Source: Methylocystaceae bacterium (GTDB lineage Bacteria; Pseudomonadota; Alphaproteobacteria; Rhizobiales; Beijerinckiaceae). From it: a stretch of DNA of 64,000 nucleotides. The notes beneath the pieces were generated by a model, which did not search any database, was not told the origin of the DNA, and worked only from the letters and a program-made list of their open reading frames with translations. A program made the translations under genes and the position numbers. The stretch spans positions 52,244 to 116,243 of the forward strand of contig WSXZ01000010.1 in assembly GCA_009773555.1 (NCBI GenBank), in the 5' to 3' direction. Positions 44,204 to 52,103 of this stretch are shown in pieces (position 1 is the first letter of the stretch; each line of letters begins with the position of its first letter).

Positions 44204-44869
44204 TTAATCGACGAGCCGCGCGCGAACGAGACCGCGCACCGAATTGCCGAGGAAAAACTCGGATCGCGAAATATCTTCGAGCTGCAGAATCGACTCGCGG
44301 GCGCGCCCTTGCGCGATGAGCGCCGCGCGCAGCGTGCCTGGCAGCAGGCCGCAGGACAGCGGCGGGGTCAGCAAAACATCGCCCTGAGGCGCGAAGAGGT
44401 TGCAGCGCGCCGCTTCGCACAGCTCGTCGCGCTCATTCTGAAAGAGAACTTCATCGGCGCCGTCGCGCTGCGCCGCATCAGTGAGCGCGTCTTCATAGAG
44501 CGCGCGCCGCGTCGTCTTGTGCCGCAACAGCGGATCGGCGGAGGAAAAGCGCCGCTTTGCGACGGCGACGCGCCAGACGGTATCGAGCGGAATCGGTTCG
44601 ATCGGCGTGACGCTGGTTTCGATCGTTCCGTCCCGCGCAAGGACCAGCCGCACGCGAAGGCGCCCGTTCGACGCCCCCGCGACAGCGGCGTTCAGCGCGT
44701 CGCGGACTCGCGCTTCGTCATGGGCGAAGCCGAGCGCGGCGCTCGACGCCGCAAGCCGCGCGAGATGTTCCGCCAGCAAGCCGAAGCCCTCGTCGCGCGT
44801 CCACAGCAGCGTTTCGATCAGGCCGAAGTCGTTCTCGCGCCCGTCAGAAAGCGCGCCTTGATCAGACAT
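44204..44869 (-). CDS. pabC: Aminodeoxychorismate lyase-like class IV aminotransferase
   Basis: The 221-residue fold-type IV PLP protein has the cofactor lysine Lys118 in LLRHKTTRRALYEDA and the typical ADEVLFQNERDELCEAARCNLFA and LTPPLSCGLLPGTLRA segments. It should convert 4-amino-4-deoxychorismate to p-aminobenzoate for folate, which matters in a folate-dependent C1 metabolism. It overlaps the pabB end by 52 bp on the same strand. Its 3' third is copied at 43164-43445. Only about the first 15 residues are variable. Confidence 0.88.
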   Translation of the reverse strand: MSDQGALSDGRENDFGLIETLLWTRDEGFGLLAEHLARLAASSAALGFAHDEARVRDALNAAVAGASNGRLRVRLVLARDGTIETSVTPIEPIPLDTVWRVAVAKRRFSSADPLLRHKTTRRALYEDALTDAAQRDGADEVLFQNERDELCEAARCNLFAPQGDVLLTPPLSCGLLPGTLRAALIAQGRARESILQLEDISRSEFFLGNSVRGLVRARLVD

Positions 44870-46002
44870 TCCTCATACTCTTCGCGCGCGCGGGAATCGG
44901 CGACGACGGCGGAGCCGACATTGCAGACGAGGTCGCCTTCCGGGAAAATGGTCAGCGTGCGGATCGCGACGTTGAAACGAATGTCGCCATCAGGCGCGAT
45001 GACGCCGAGCGCCCCGCAATAGACGCCGCGCGTGGCGCATTCGAGATCGCGGATGATCTCCATCGCGCGAATCTTGGGCGCGCCGGTCACCGAGCCGCAA
45101 GGGAAAAGCCCGGTGAACAGATCCTTCAGCGTCACGTCGTCGCGCAGTCGCGCCTCGATGCCCGACGTCATCTGATGCAGCGTCGGATAGGTCTGGATGG
45201 TGAAAAGATCCGTCACTTTCACCGTGCCGACGACGGCGAGCCGCGACAGATCGTTTCGAAGAAGATCGACGATCATCAGATTTTCGGCGCGCGATTTTTC
45301 GTCTTCGACGAGATATTGCGCGCGCGCCATGTCTTCGGTCGGCATCACGCCGCGCTGCGCGGTGCCTTTCATCGGGCGGGCGCGAATGTCGCGGTCCTGC
45401 GCCTCGAAGAACACTTCCGGCGACAGCGACACGACGGTTTCGGCTTCCAGCGCGACGACGCCGCCGTAAGCGACCGGCTGGCGCTTGCGCAGACCGCGAT
45501 AAAGCGCAAGCGCATCGCCGTCATAGCGTCCGTACAGCGGGAAGGTGAGATTGATCTGGTAAACGTCGCCGGCGAAAATATAGTCTCGGCACGTGTTGAA
45601 TCGCTGCGTGTACTCGTCCTGAGTCCAGGCAGGGGAAAGCGGAATGTTCGGCGCCGCGCTCTCGGCGGGCGGCAGCGACCAGGGCCGCGGCGCCCGAAAC
45701 GCGCCGAAGAGGAGCAGCGGCGTCTGCGCGTCGGGCGTCGCTTGAGCGGCGAATTTGGGCTCCAGCGCATAGCCGAGCTCGTAGCCGGCGTAGCCGGCGA
45801 GATAGAGGCCGCGCCTTGTCGCCGCCTCCATGCGTTCGAACGCCGCCGCGACGTCTGTCGCCGCACGCGCGACGATGATCTCCTCCGGCTCCTCGAACAG
45901 CAGCGCCTGTCCGTCGCTGCGGCCGTCTTCGAAAACGACGTAAGGCCGCGCCGGCGCGTCTTTTTGCGTCAGGACGGCGGGGCGTTCGGCGGCGTCTTGC
46001 AT
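44818..46002 (-). CDS. pabB: Aminodeoxychorismate synthase component I
   Basis: ATG 46002 (MQDAAERPAVLTQ) is the first good start; a TTG six codons earlier is possible. The 394-residue protein is a chorismate-utilising enzyme: YTQRFNTCRDYIFAGDVYQINLT (about 130-152), SPEVFFEAQDRDIRARPMKGTAQRG, AENLMIVDLLRNDLSRLA (about 237-254) and LFPCGSVTGAPKIRAMEIIRDLE. With a glutamine amidotransferase subunit (not in this window) it makes aminodeoxychorismate; PabC, overlapping at its 3' end, then releases pABA. Confidence 0.92.
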   Translation of the reverse strand: MQDAAERPAVLTQKDAPARPYVVFEDGRSDGQALLFEEPEEIIVARAATDVAAAFERMEAATRRGLYLAGYAGYELGYALEPKFAAQATPDAQTPLLLFGAFRAPRPWSLPPAESAAPNIPLSPAWTQDEYTQRFNTCRDYIFAGDVYQINLTFPLYGRYDGDALALYRGLRKRQPVAYGGVVALEAETVVSLSPEVFFEAQDRDIRARPMKGTAQRGVMPTEDMARAQYLVEDEKSRAENLMIVDLLRNDLSRLAVVGTVKVTDLFTIQTYPTLHQMTSGIEARLRDDVTLKDLFTGLFPCGSVTGAPKIRAMEIIRDLECATRGVYCGALGVIAPDGDIRFNVAIRTLTIFPEGDLVCNVGSAVVADSRAREEYEECLIKARFLTGARTTSA

Positions 46003-46024
46003 TTTTGGCGGGGCTCGCAATGGA

Positions 46025-46038
46025 ATGTAATGTTACAT
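46025..46038. promoter_or_regulatory. Palindrome in the divergent pabB/ymdB promoter region
   Basis: ATGTAA-TG-TTACAT is a perfect 6-bp inverted repeat, AT-rich in a GC-rich 122-bp gap, 22 bp from the pabB start. It is a candidate operator for one or both divergent genes. No regulator is identified. Confidence 0.35.
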
Positions 46039-46124
46039 CAGCCGGCTCCAGTTATGAAACGCCGCGTCGGCGCGCAACCTCCGATCCGCTTTGCTCTGGC
46101 GGCGCGCGCGGGCTATGAGGCCTT

Positions 46125-46967
46125 ATGTCGAAATCCCCGCCGCTCCGTTTTCTCTTCATCGGCGACGTTCTGGGCCGTTCAGGCCGCGCGGCTTTGTCGC
46201 GCTTTGTCCCACGGCTGCGCGAAAAATGGGCGCTCGACTTCGTCGTCGCCAATGGCGAGAACGCCGCCGGAGGCTTCGGCATCACCGAAGCCATTTGCGA
46301 TGAGATGCTCGGCCTTGGCGTCGATTGCGTCACGCTCGGCAATCACGCCTTCGATCAGCGCGAGGCGCTGGTCTTCATCGAACGCCAGCCGCGGCTGCTG
46401 CGCCCGGTCAATTACCCGCCGGGAACGCCGGGAAGCGGCGCCGGCCTCTATACGGCGGCGCGCGGGCAGCAGGTGCTCGTCGTCAATCCGATCGGCCGGG
46501 TCTTCATGGACGCGCTCGATGATCCTTTTGCCGCCATCGAGCGCGAGCTGGGCGCCTGCCCGCTTGGCGTCGGATGCGACGCCATCTTTATCGACATGCA
46601 CGCCGAGGCGTCGAGCGAGAAAATGGCGATGGCGCATTTCGTCGACGGCCGCGCCTCCGTGGTGGTCGGCTCGCATACGCATACGCCGACCGCTGACGCG
46701 CAGATTCTGCCTGGAGGCACCGGCTATCAGACCGACGCGGGCATGACGGGCGATTACGACTCCGTCGTCGGCATGGACAAGGAGGAGCCGCTGCGCCGCT
46801 TCCTGCGTAAGACGCCCGGCGCGCGCTATGAGCCCGCGAATGGCGAAGCCACCTTCTGCGCCGTAGCGGCCGAAATCGGCGCCGACGGGCTGGCGACAAT
46901 GATCTCGCCGGTGCGGCTCGGCGGCCGGCTGCGGGAAGAGTGGCCGAAGGAATGGGACGCGTCGTGA
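46125..46967 (+). CDS. YmdB-type metallophosphoesterase (TIGR00282)
   Basis: The 280-residue protein carries the full two-metal set of this family: FLFIGDVLGRSGR (about 9-21), FVVANGENAAGG (39-50), VTLGNHAFDQ (about 68-77), IFIDMHAEASSEKMA (about 153-167) and VVGSHTHTPTADAQILPGGTGYQTDAGMTG (in part; about 180-210). Relatives hydrolyse 2',3'-cAMP or act in RNA turnover and biofilm switching in Bacillus. It stands alone, divergent from pabB. The role in this host is unknown. Confidence 0.92.
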   Translation: MSKSPPLRFLFIGDVLGRSGRAALSRFVPRLREKWALDFVVANGENAAGGFGITEAICDEMLGLGVDCVTLGNHAFDQREALVFIERQPRLLRPVNYPPGTPGSGAGLYTAARGQQVLVVNPIGRVFMDALDDPFAAIERELGACPLGVGCDAIFIDMHAEASSEKMAMAHFVDGRASVVVGSHTHTPTADAQILPGGTGYQTDAGMTGDYDSVVGMDKEEPLRRFLRKTPGARYEPANGEATFCAVAAEIGADGLATMISPVRLGGRLREEWPKEWDAS

Positions 46968-46989
46968 ACTGCGCATGTTTTCGCTAAGG

Positions 46990-47925
46990 TCATCGAGACG
47001 CCGCGCGATCGACGAGCGACGCCGCAAAATGCTGGACGAGGTTGTAAAGGATGACTGGCAGCATCACTTGCGGATGCTCGGCAAGGGCCGTGGAGGCAAG
47101 CACTAGCGCCGTGCCGTTGTTATTCATTCCCAGACCGAACATCATCGAAGCTGTGTCCGCCCGAGTGGCGTCCAAGGCCCGGGCGAGACCGTAGCCAGCC
47201 GCGAACATCACGAGGCATAAGCCGCCGACGATCGCCATCTTCAGGTAAGGGCTCGCCACTCCGACCCTCGGCTGTCCCACGATCCCGTTGACCGCGAGTC
47301 CTAAAACCGTCGGCAGGATCACCCATGCGCCGAGAAAGGCGAATGCGCCGCCGGAGGCGAGTTCGTGCAGGTCTTCGGAATAGTCCCCGATCGTCACATA
47401 GCCGACTCCATGCAGAACCAGCGGCGTCAGTATCGGACTGAGCAGCGTCGTGAGCAGCACGAGCGCGAGGCTGAGCGCGAGATTGCCGTTCGCATTTTGC
47501 GACCAAGCCGTCGAAGCGCCCGCAATCGGCATGGATGCGATAAGCGCCAGTCCAACCAGGATCTGTTGAACCTCTTGGGGATTGTGCGTGCCGCTTATCG
47601 CGGCGATAAATGCGAGCGGTACGAGAATATTGGCGGCCAAACCTGACGCCAAGAGAGTCGGCCGGCCCAGCAGGTTTTTGATGTCGGCCGTCTTGGCGGA
47701 GAGCCCTGCATTGAAAAGCAGGAGCGCCAACATGATCGTCGGCGGCGAAACATGCAGCTTCACCGCGAAGAGATCGAGTGGAGCGAGTTCTACGCTGCGA
47801 ATCTTCAGGCCGGCCGTTGGCCAAAGCGCGGCTGCAAAGTAGGAAGCTCCTACAATGTAAATAAAATAGTGATGAATAAAACCCGCTATTGTTTGAGCGT
47901 GACTTTTATTTTCAAGAGGCTTCAT
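46990..47925 (-). CDS. Bile acid:sodium symporter (SBF) family transporter
   Basis: ATG 47925 (MKPLENKSHAQTIAGFIHHYF) is chosen; upstream codons are not hydrophobic and not family-like. The 311-residue protein has about ten membrane segments, including PPTIMLALLLFNAGLSAKTADI, ASMPIAGASTAWSQNANGNLALSL (the SBF discontinuous helix) and MMFGLGMNNNGTALVLAS, the second Na-site region with the N-N-G motif. The substrate is probably an organic anion. It is convergent with ymdB. Confidence 0.85.
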   Translation of the reverse strand: MKPLENKSHAQTIAGFIHHYFIYIVGASYFAAALWPTAGLKIRSVELAPLDLFAVKLHVSPPTIMLALLLFNAGLSAKTADIKNLLGRPTLLASGLAANILVPLAFIAAISGTHNPQEVQQILVGLALIASMPIAGASTAWSQNANGNLALSLALVLLTTLLSPILTPLVLHGVGYVTIGDYSEDLHELASGGAFAFLGAWVILPTVLGLAVNGIVGQPRVGVASPYLKMAIVGGLCLVMFAAGYGLARALDATRADTASMMFGLGMNNNGTALVLASTALAEHPQVMLPVILYNLVQHFAASLVDRAASR

Positions 47926-48107
47926 CGGGAGGCTGCCGCTGGCTGAACGAGCTGAAGTTGAGATCTTTGCATGTGTTGTGCGAGGCAAACGGCTGCGGTC
48001 GGCGTCTGCGCGCCGCCGTCGCGTGCATAAACTCTACCAAGAGCCGATAAGCTCGCTTAAATAGCTCATCGAGCAGCGCCCCCGGGCGCGGGTCCGGAGC
48101 GCGCCAC

Positions 48108-49001
48108 ATGAAATGGGAAGATCTCCAGTCGTCCGAGAATATTGAGGATCGCCGCGGCGGCGGGCCGATGATGGGGGGCGGGCCCCGCATGGGCGCGGGG
48201 GGCCTCGGCCTTGGCACGATGGTGATTCTCGGCTTGATCGGCTGGGCGCTTGGCGTCAACCCCGCGATTCTCATCGGCGGCGCGCAGATGGTCAACAATA
48301 TGCGCCAAGAGCGCCAAGTGGCTCTGCCCCGCCAGGAGGCGCCGCGGCAGAGCGCGCCGACCGATCAACTGGGGCGCTTCGTCGCTAAGGTGGTGGGCTC
48401 CAACGAGCAGGTCTGGTCGCGGGTGCTTCCCGAGCAAAAGGGCGTGCGATTCCAGCCGCCGCGGCTCGTTCTCTTCAACGGCTACACCCAGTCGCGCTGC
48501 GGCGCGGCGCAGTCGGCGATGGGGCCGTTCTATTGTCCGCTTGACCAGCGCATCTATCTCGACACGTCCTTCTTTCGCGACATGCAGCGGCGCTTCGGCG
48601 GCGGCGGCGATTTCGCCTATGCCTATGTAATCTCTCATGAGATGGGCCATCACGTCCAGAACTTGCTGGGCATTCTGCCGAAGATTCAAAGGGCGCAGCA
48701 ACTCGCCGGGAGCCGTTCGGAGGCCAATGCGCTTTCGGTGCGCGCGGAGCTGATGGCCGATTGCCTCGCCGGGGTCTGGGCGAACAACGCCAATAAGCAG
48801 AAGCCCATTCTCGAAGAAGGCGACATCGAACAGGCGGTCGCTTCGGCGCAGGCGATCGGCGACGATCGCCAGCAAAAAGCCACGCGCGGCTATGTTGTGC
48901 CGGACAGCTTCACCCATGGCTCGGCGGCGCAGCGCGCGCAATGGCTGCTGAAAGGCTTGCGCACGGGCAGCATCGACGCCTGCAACACGTTCAATCAGTG
49001 A
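48108..49001 (+). CDS. Neutral zinc metallopeptidase of the YpfJ family
   Basis: The 297-residue protein starts MKWEDLQSSENIEDRRGGG and has a Gly/Met-rich stretch and one membrane segment (about 33-60, LGTMVILGLIGWALGVNPAILIGGA). The zinc motif is HEMGHHVQNLLGI (about 178-190), with the downstream SEANALSVRAELMADCLAGVWAN glutamate helix. FCPLDQRIYLDTSFFRDMQRRFG-like residues are typical. It is an integral-membrane protein with an extracytoplasmic peptidase domain. Substrate unknown. Confidence 0.92.
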   Translation: MKWEDLQSSENIEDRRGGGPMMGGGPRMGAGGLGLGTMVILGLIGWALGVNPAILIGGAQMVNNMRQERQVALPRQEAPRQSAPTDQLGRFVAKVVGSNEQVWSRVLPEQKGVRFQPPRLVLFNGYTQSRCGAAQSAMGPFYCPLDQRIYLDTSFFRDMQRRFGGGGDFAYAYVISHEMGHHVQNLLGILPKIQRAQQLAGSRSEANALSVRAELMADCLAGVWANNANKQKPILEEGDIEQAVASAQAIGDDRQQKATRGYVVPDSFTHGSAAQRAQWLLKGLRTGSIDACNTFNQ

Positions 49002-49004
49002 AAG

Positions 49005-49520
49005 CTACAAGACGCGGCGGGCGCGGGTCGTCAGATCGGCCCCCCGCATCTTGCGCACAAGTCGCGCCAGATCCGCGCCTTCGGCGGATAAGAGCGCGCT
49101 TTTTGGCGCAATGAGGCCGACCGGACGCGCCAGACCCGGCGCAAGACGAGTGATCAACGAATCCGGAGCCAGCCGAAGCGTTCGGGCGCGGCTGGCGTCG
49201 CCATAGGCGAAAAAATCCTGCGCTTCCTCGGCGAAGTCGCGCTCCACGGCGAAACCGGCCAGCAAAAGGAGAAGATGGTCGCGCCGCGCCGCTTTTAGCG
49301 CCTGCGCCAAGCCGTCGGCGGCGTGCGGCGCTTCGATCAGCGCGCAGCCGGCTTCGTCGGCGATCCGGGCCAGGCCTCGTCCCGGCGCGGCGAGGATCAG
49401 AGCGTCGGCGATCAGTCCCTGAACGCACGACTCGACGAGCGAACCGAGGCTGCGCGCCACGGCCTCCCGGCGCAGCGGCGCGCCGGGAGGGTCGAAGGCG
49501 ATGAGCGCGGCGGTCAGCAT
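49005..49520 (-). CDS. GT-A glycosyltransferase-like small protein
   Basis: ATG 49520 (MLTAALIAFDPPGAPLRREAVARSLGSLV) gives 171 residues. The first part (LVESCVQGLIADALILAAPGRGLARIADEAGCALIEA) follows the nucleotide-sugar binding pattern of family 2 transferases, but the DGGSTD-type aspartates are replaced by APGRG. The rest (AARRDHLLLLLAGFAVERDF) is a shortened fold. It is probably not catalytically competent as a classical GT2 enzyme. It is convergent with the metallopeptidase (3 bp) and divergent from nnrD. Confidence 0.55.
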   Translation of the reverse strand: MLTAALIAFDPPGAPLRREAVARSLGSLVESCVQGLIADALILAAPGRGLARIADEAGCALIEAPHAADGLAQALKAARRDHLLLLLAGFAVERDFAEEAQDFFAYGDASRARTLRLAPDSLITRLAPGLARPVGLIAPKSALLSAEGADLARLVRKMRGADLTTRARRVL

Positions 49521-49639
49521 GTCGATGACATACCGGAAACCGAGGCGCGGCGGAATGCGGCGCCGCGTCAACGGGCGTTGCGTCCATCTTGTGAGCGGCG
49601 CCCATTGCGCGGGCGGCGGCCTTCGGTCACCATCGCGCC

Positions 49640-51178
49640 ATGCCCTCCGCTTTCCCGCTCGAAATCCTCACGACGGATCAAATGGCGCGCGCCGATCGTC
49701 TCACGATCGAGAGCGGCGTGCCGGCGATGTCGCTGATGGAGAGCGCCGCCGCGGCGATCGCGCGGGCGACCAGCCAAATTCTTCAGCGCACCAGCGGGCG
49801 GCGGGTCTTGGTGCTCTGCGGTCCGGGCAACAATGGCGGCGACGGCTTTGTCGCGGCGCGGCTGCTGCGCGCGCTGCGCTATAAAGTCCGCGTCGCTTCC
49901 CTGACCCCGCTCGACCAATTGCGCGGCGACGCGGCGCAAGCGGCCGCCGCTTGGCCTTGTCCAGTCACGTCCGCGCTCGAGTGCAGCTTCGACGGCGTCG
50001 ATCTCGTGATCGACGCTCTGTTCGGAACGGGCCTCGCGCGCGATCTCGATTCGAACGCAAGCGCGCTCGTCCGCCGCCTGAACCGCTGGCGTCGCGAAAG
50101 CGGCCAGTACGTCGTCGCCGTCGATATTCCCAGCGGCGTCGACGGCACGACCGGCGCGGTGCGCGCCGCGGCGGTGGAGGCCGACGCGACCGTCACCTTC
50201 TTTCGCGTGAAGACCGGCCATCTGCTGTTGCCCGGCCGTCTGCATTGCGGCGCGCTCACCTGCGCGCATATCGGCATTCGTCCTTCCGCGCTCGATTCGC
50301 TCGCCGTTGAGACGTTCGTCAACATGCCGCAGCTCTGGCGCGCCGCGCTGCCGCTGCCGCAAGTCGAGGGCCACAAATATTCGCGCGGCCATGCGTTGGT
50401 CGTTTCCGGCGGCGCCTCCTTTACAGGCGCCGCGCGGCTTTCGGCGGCTGCGGCCCTGCGCGCAGGCGCGGGTCTCGTGACGCTCGCCAGCCCAACCGAA
50501 GCGCTTGCGGTCAACGCCAGCGCACTCACGTCCGTCATGGTTCGGCCGGCCGACGGCGCGAAGGGCCTCGCCAAGGTTCTCTCCGATGAACGAAAGAATG
50601 CCGTCGCCATCGGTCCGGGGCTGGGCGTCAGCGAGGAAAGCTGCGCACAAGTCGAAACAGCGCTTGCGCCGCAGGCCTATCGCCGCGCCGCGGTCCTCGA
50701 CGCGGACGCGCTCTCGAGCTTCGCCGGCGATCCAGAGCGACTGTGGCGCGCAACGCGCGCTGCGCCCGGTCCGGTGGTGATGACGCCGCACGCGGGCGAG
50801 TTCGCGCGGCTCTTCGCCGCTTGCGAGAGCGACTGCGGCTGCCGCTCGAAACTCGACAAGGCGCGCGAGGCGGCGCGCGCCAGCGGCGCAGTTGTGCTCT
50901 TCAAGGGGGCGGACACGGTCGTCGCCGCGCCGGACGGACGCGCCTCAATCCTCCCTTATGCGACGCCCTGGCTTGCCACCGCAGGCTCGGGCGACGTCTT
51001 GACCGGCGTCATCGCCGGCTTGCTGGCGCAGCGCATGGACGGCTTCCTCGCTGCGTCCTGCGCCGCCTGGATGCATGCGCGCGCCGCCGAGATTTTTGGC
51101 CCCGGGCTGATCGCCGATGATATCATCGCCGCTTTGCCGCAGGTGTGGCGCGAACTCTGCGCGGCTCAGCAAAAGTAG
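49640..51178 (+). CDS. nnrD: Bifunctional NAD(P)H-hydrate epimerase / dehydratase
   Basis: The 512-residue protein joins a YjeF N-terminal epimerase domain (about 1-215; VLVLCGPGNNGGDGFVAARLL at 55-75 and VVAVDIPSGVDGTTG) to an ADP-dependent dehydratase domain (about 230-505; GHALVVSGGASFTGAARLSAAAALRAGAGLV in outline, VMTPHAGEFARLF and the catalytic Asp in TAGSGDVLTGVIAGLLAQ). It repairs hydrated NAD(P)H. The start MPSAFPLEILTTDQMARAD is typical. It is a single-gene unit. Confidence 0.94.
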   Translation: MPSAFPLEILTTDQMARADRLTIESGVPAMSLMESAAAAIARATSQILQRTSGRRVLVLCGPGNNGGDGFVAARLLRALRYKVRVASLTPLDQLRGDAAQAAAAWPCPVTSALECSFDGVDLVIDALFGTGLARDLDSNASALVRRLNRWRRESGQYVVAVDIPSGVDGTTGAVRAAAVEADATVTFFRVKTGHLLLPGRLHCGALTCAHIGIRPSALDSLAVETFVNMPQLWRAALPLPQVEGHKYSRGHALVVSGGASFTGAARLSAAAALRAGAGLVTLASPTEALAVNASALTSVMVRPADGAKGLAKVLSDERKNAVAIGPGLGVSEESCAQVETALAPQAYRRAAVLDADALSSFAGDPERLWRATRAAPGPVVMTPHAGEFARLFAACESDCGCRSKLDKAREAARASGAVVLFKGADTVVAAPDGRASILPYATPWLATAGSGDVLTGVIAGLLAQRMDGFLAASCAAWMHARAAEIFGPGLIADDIIAALPQVWRELCAAQQK

Positions 51179-51414
51179 GCCGAAGCGAGCGGCTTCCTTG
51201 GCTGTTTTATGAGCGTGGCCCCATGCGCCGATAAGCCGGCGGACACTTGTGGTGACCTCAAGACCTCCGTAGACTCGTCCTGCTTGAGCGAGGGCGCTCG
51301 ACTCTGACGATAATCGCCGTAGTTCGCGCTCCTGTCCGAGCGGCTTCCGTCGCTGTCACATTGCTGTCGCAGCCAGACCGCTTTTGAGGCGATGGCCGAA
51401 AGAAAACGGGCGTG
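51179..51414. other. Intergenic region upstream of the carbonic anhydrase gene
   Basis: 236 bp without a gene. The 13-base string CGAGCGGCTTCCN occurs twice (51187 and 51337 areas), and a weak GCGCTCGACTCTGACG stem is possible. This should hold the promoter of the can-sulP pair. No clear -35/-10 was picked out. Confidence 0.4.
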
Positions 51415-52062
51415 ATGAAATCTTTCGAAAAACTCTTGCTTGAGAACAAAGCCTGGGCCGAGGAAGTCCGGGAGCGCGATCCCGGCTATTTCGAACGTCT
51501 CGCGGCCAATCAGAAGCCCGAATTCTTGTGGATTGGCTGCTCCGACAGCCGCGTGCCCGCCGACATCATCGTCAACGCGCTGCCGGGCGCCATTTTCGCG
51601 CACCGCAACATCGCGAATCAGGTGATCGCCACGGACTTCAACTGTCTCAGCGTCATTCAATACGCTGTGCAGGTGCTCAAAGTTCAGCACGTCATCGTCT
51701 GCGGTCACTATAATTGCGGCGGCGTTCGCGCCGCCCTTGACCGACAGCGCCCCGATCTGGCGCTGCTCAATAAATGGCTGATGCATATTAAAGACATCTA
51801 TCGGATGCACAGAGAAGAGATCGACGCGCTCAACTCTCAGACGGAACGCGCCAACCGACTGGTCGAAATCAATGTGATCGAGCAGGTGATGCGTCTGTCG
51901 CAACTTTCGATTGTGCAGACCGCCTGGAAAGAGGACCAGCAGCCGATGCTGCATGGCTGGGTGTTCGGACTCGACGATGGCATCCTGCATCAGCTCATCA
52001 CCTTGCCGCCCGGCAGCGAGGTCGACGTCATCTATCAGCAACATGGCGGCGAGGATTTTTAA
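51415..52062 (+). CDS. can: Beta-class carbonic anhydrase
   Basis: ATG 51415 gives 215 residues. The zinc ligands and the dyad are at Escherichia coli Can positions: Cys42 and Asp44 in WIGCSDSRVPAD, His98 and Cys101 in VIVCGHYNCGGV. The C-terminal YQQHGGEDF is less constrained. It interconverts CO2 and bicarbonate in the cytosol. A SulP transporter gene follows 41 bp downstream on the same strand. Bicarbonate is the substrate of PEP carboxylase in the serine cycle, so this pair may support assimilation (inference). Confidence 0.95.
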   Translation: MKSFEKLLLENKAWAEEVRERDPGYFERLAANQKPEFLWIGCSDSRVPADIIVNALPGAIFAHRNIANQVIATDFNCLSVIQYAVQVLKVQHVIVCGHYNCGGVRAALDRQRPDLALLNKWLMHIKDIYRMHREEIDALNSQTERANRLVEINVIEQVMRLSQLSIVQTAWKEDQQPMLHGWVFGLDDGILHQLITLPPGSEVDVIYQQHGGEDF

Positions 52063-52103
52063 CCGGCCGCGCGGCATAAACCGCCAATAGGGAGAATTCA
52101 GGC

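Noticed and set aside
40813..44458. CRISPR or tandem repeat array
   Set aside because: The repeats are single partial copies of neighbouring genes, not short regularly spaced units. No array was seen anywhere.
44051..45022. 323-codon plus-strand frame across pabC and pabB ends
   Set aside because: Mostly antisense to pabC with its PLP lysine motif. Its first 50 residues have no ribosome site or recognisable domain.
45175..46746. Long plus-strand frame of about 523 codons opposite pabB and running into ymdB
   Set aside because: It is an antisense shadow of GC-rich coding DNA: no ribosome site, Arg-rich composition, and it overlaps two clearly recognised genes.
51179..51414. tRNA or other structured RNA upstream of the carbonic anhydrase gene
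   Set aside because: No T-arm GTTC motif, acceptor pairing or other RNA signature was found.
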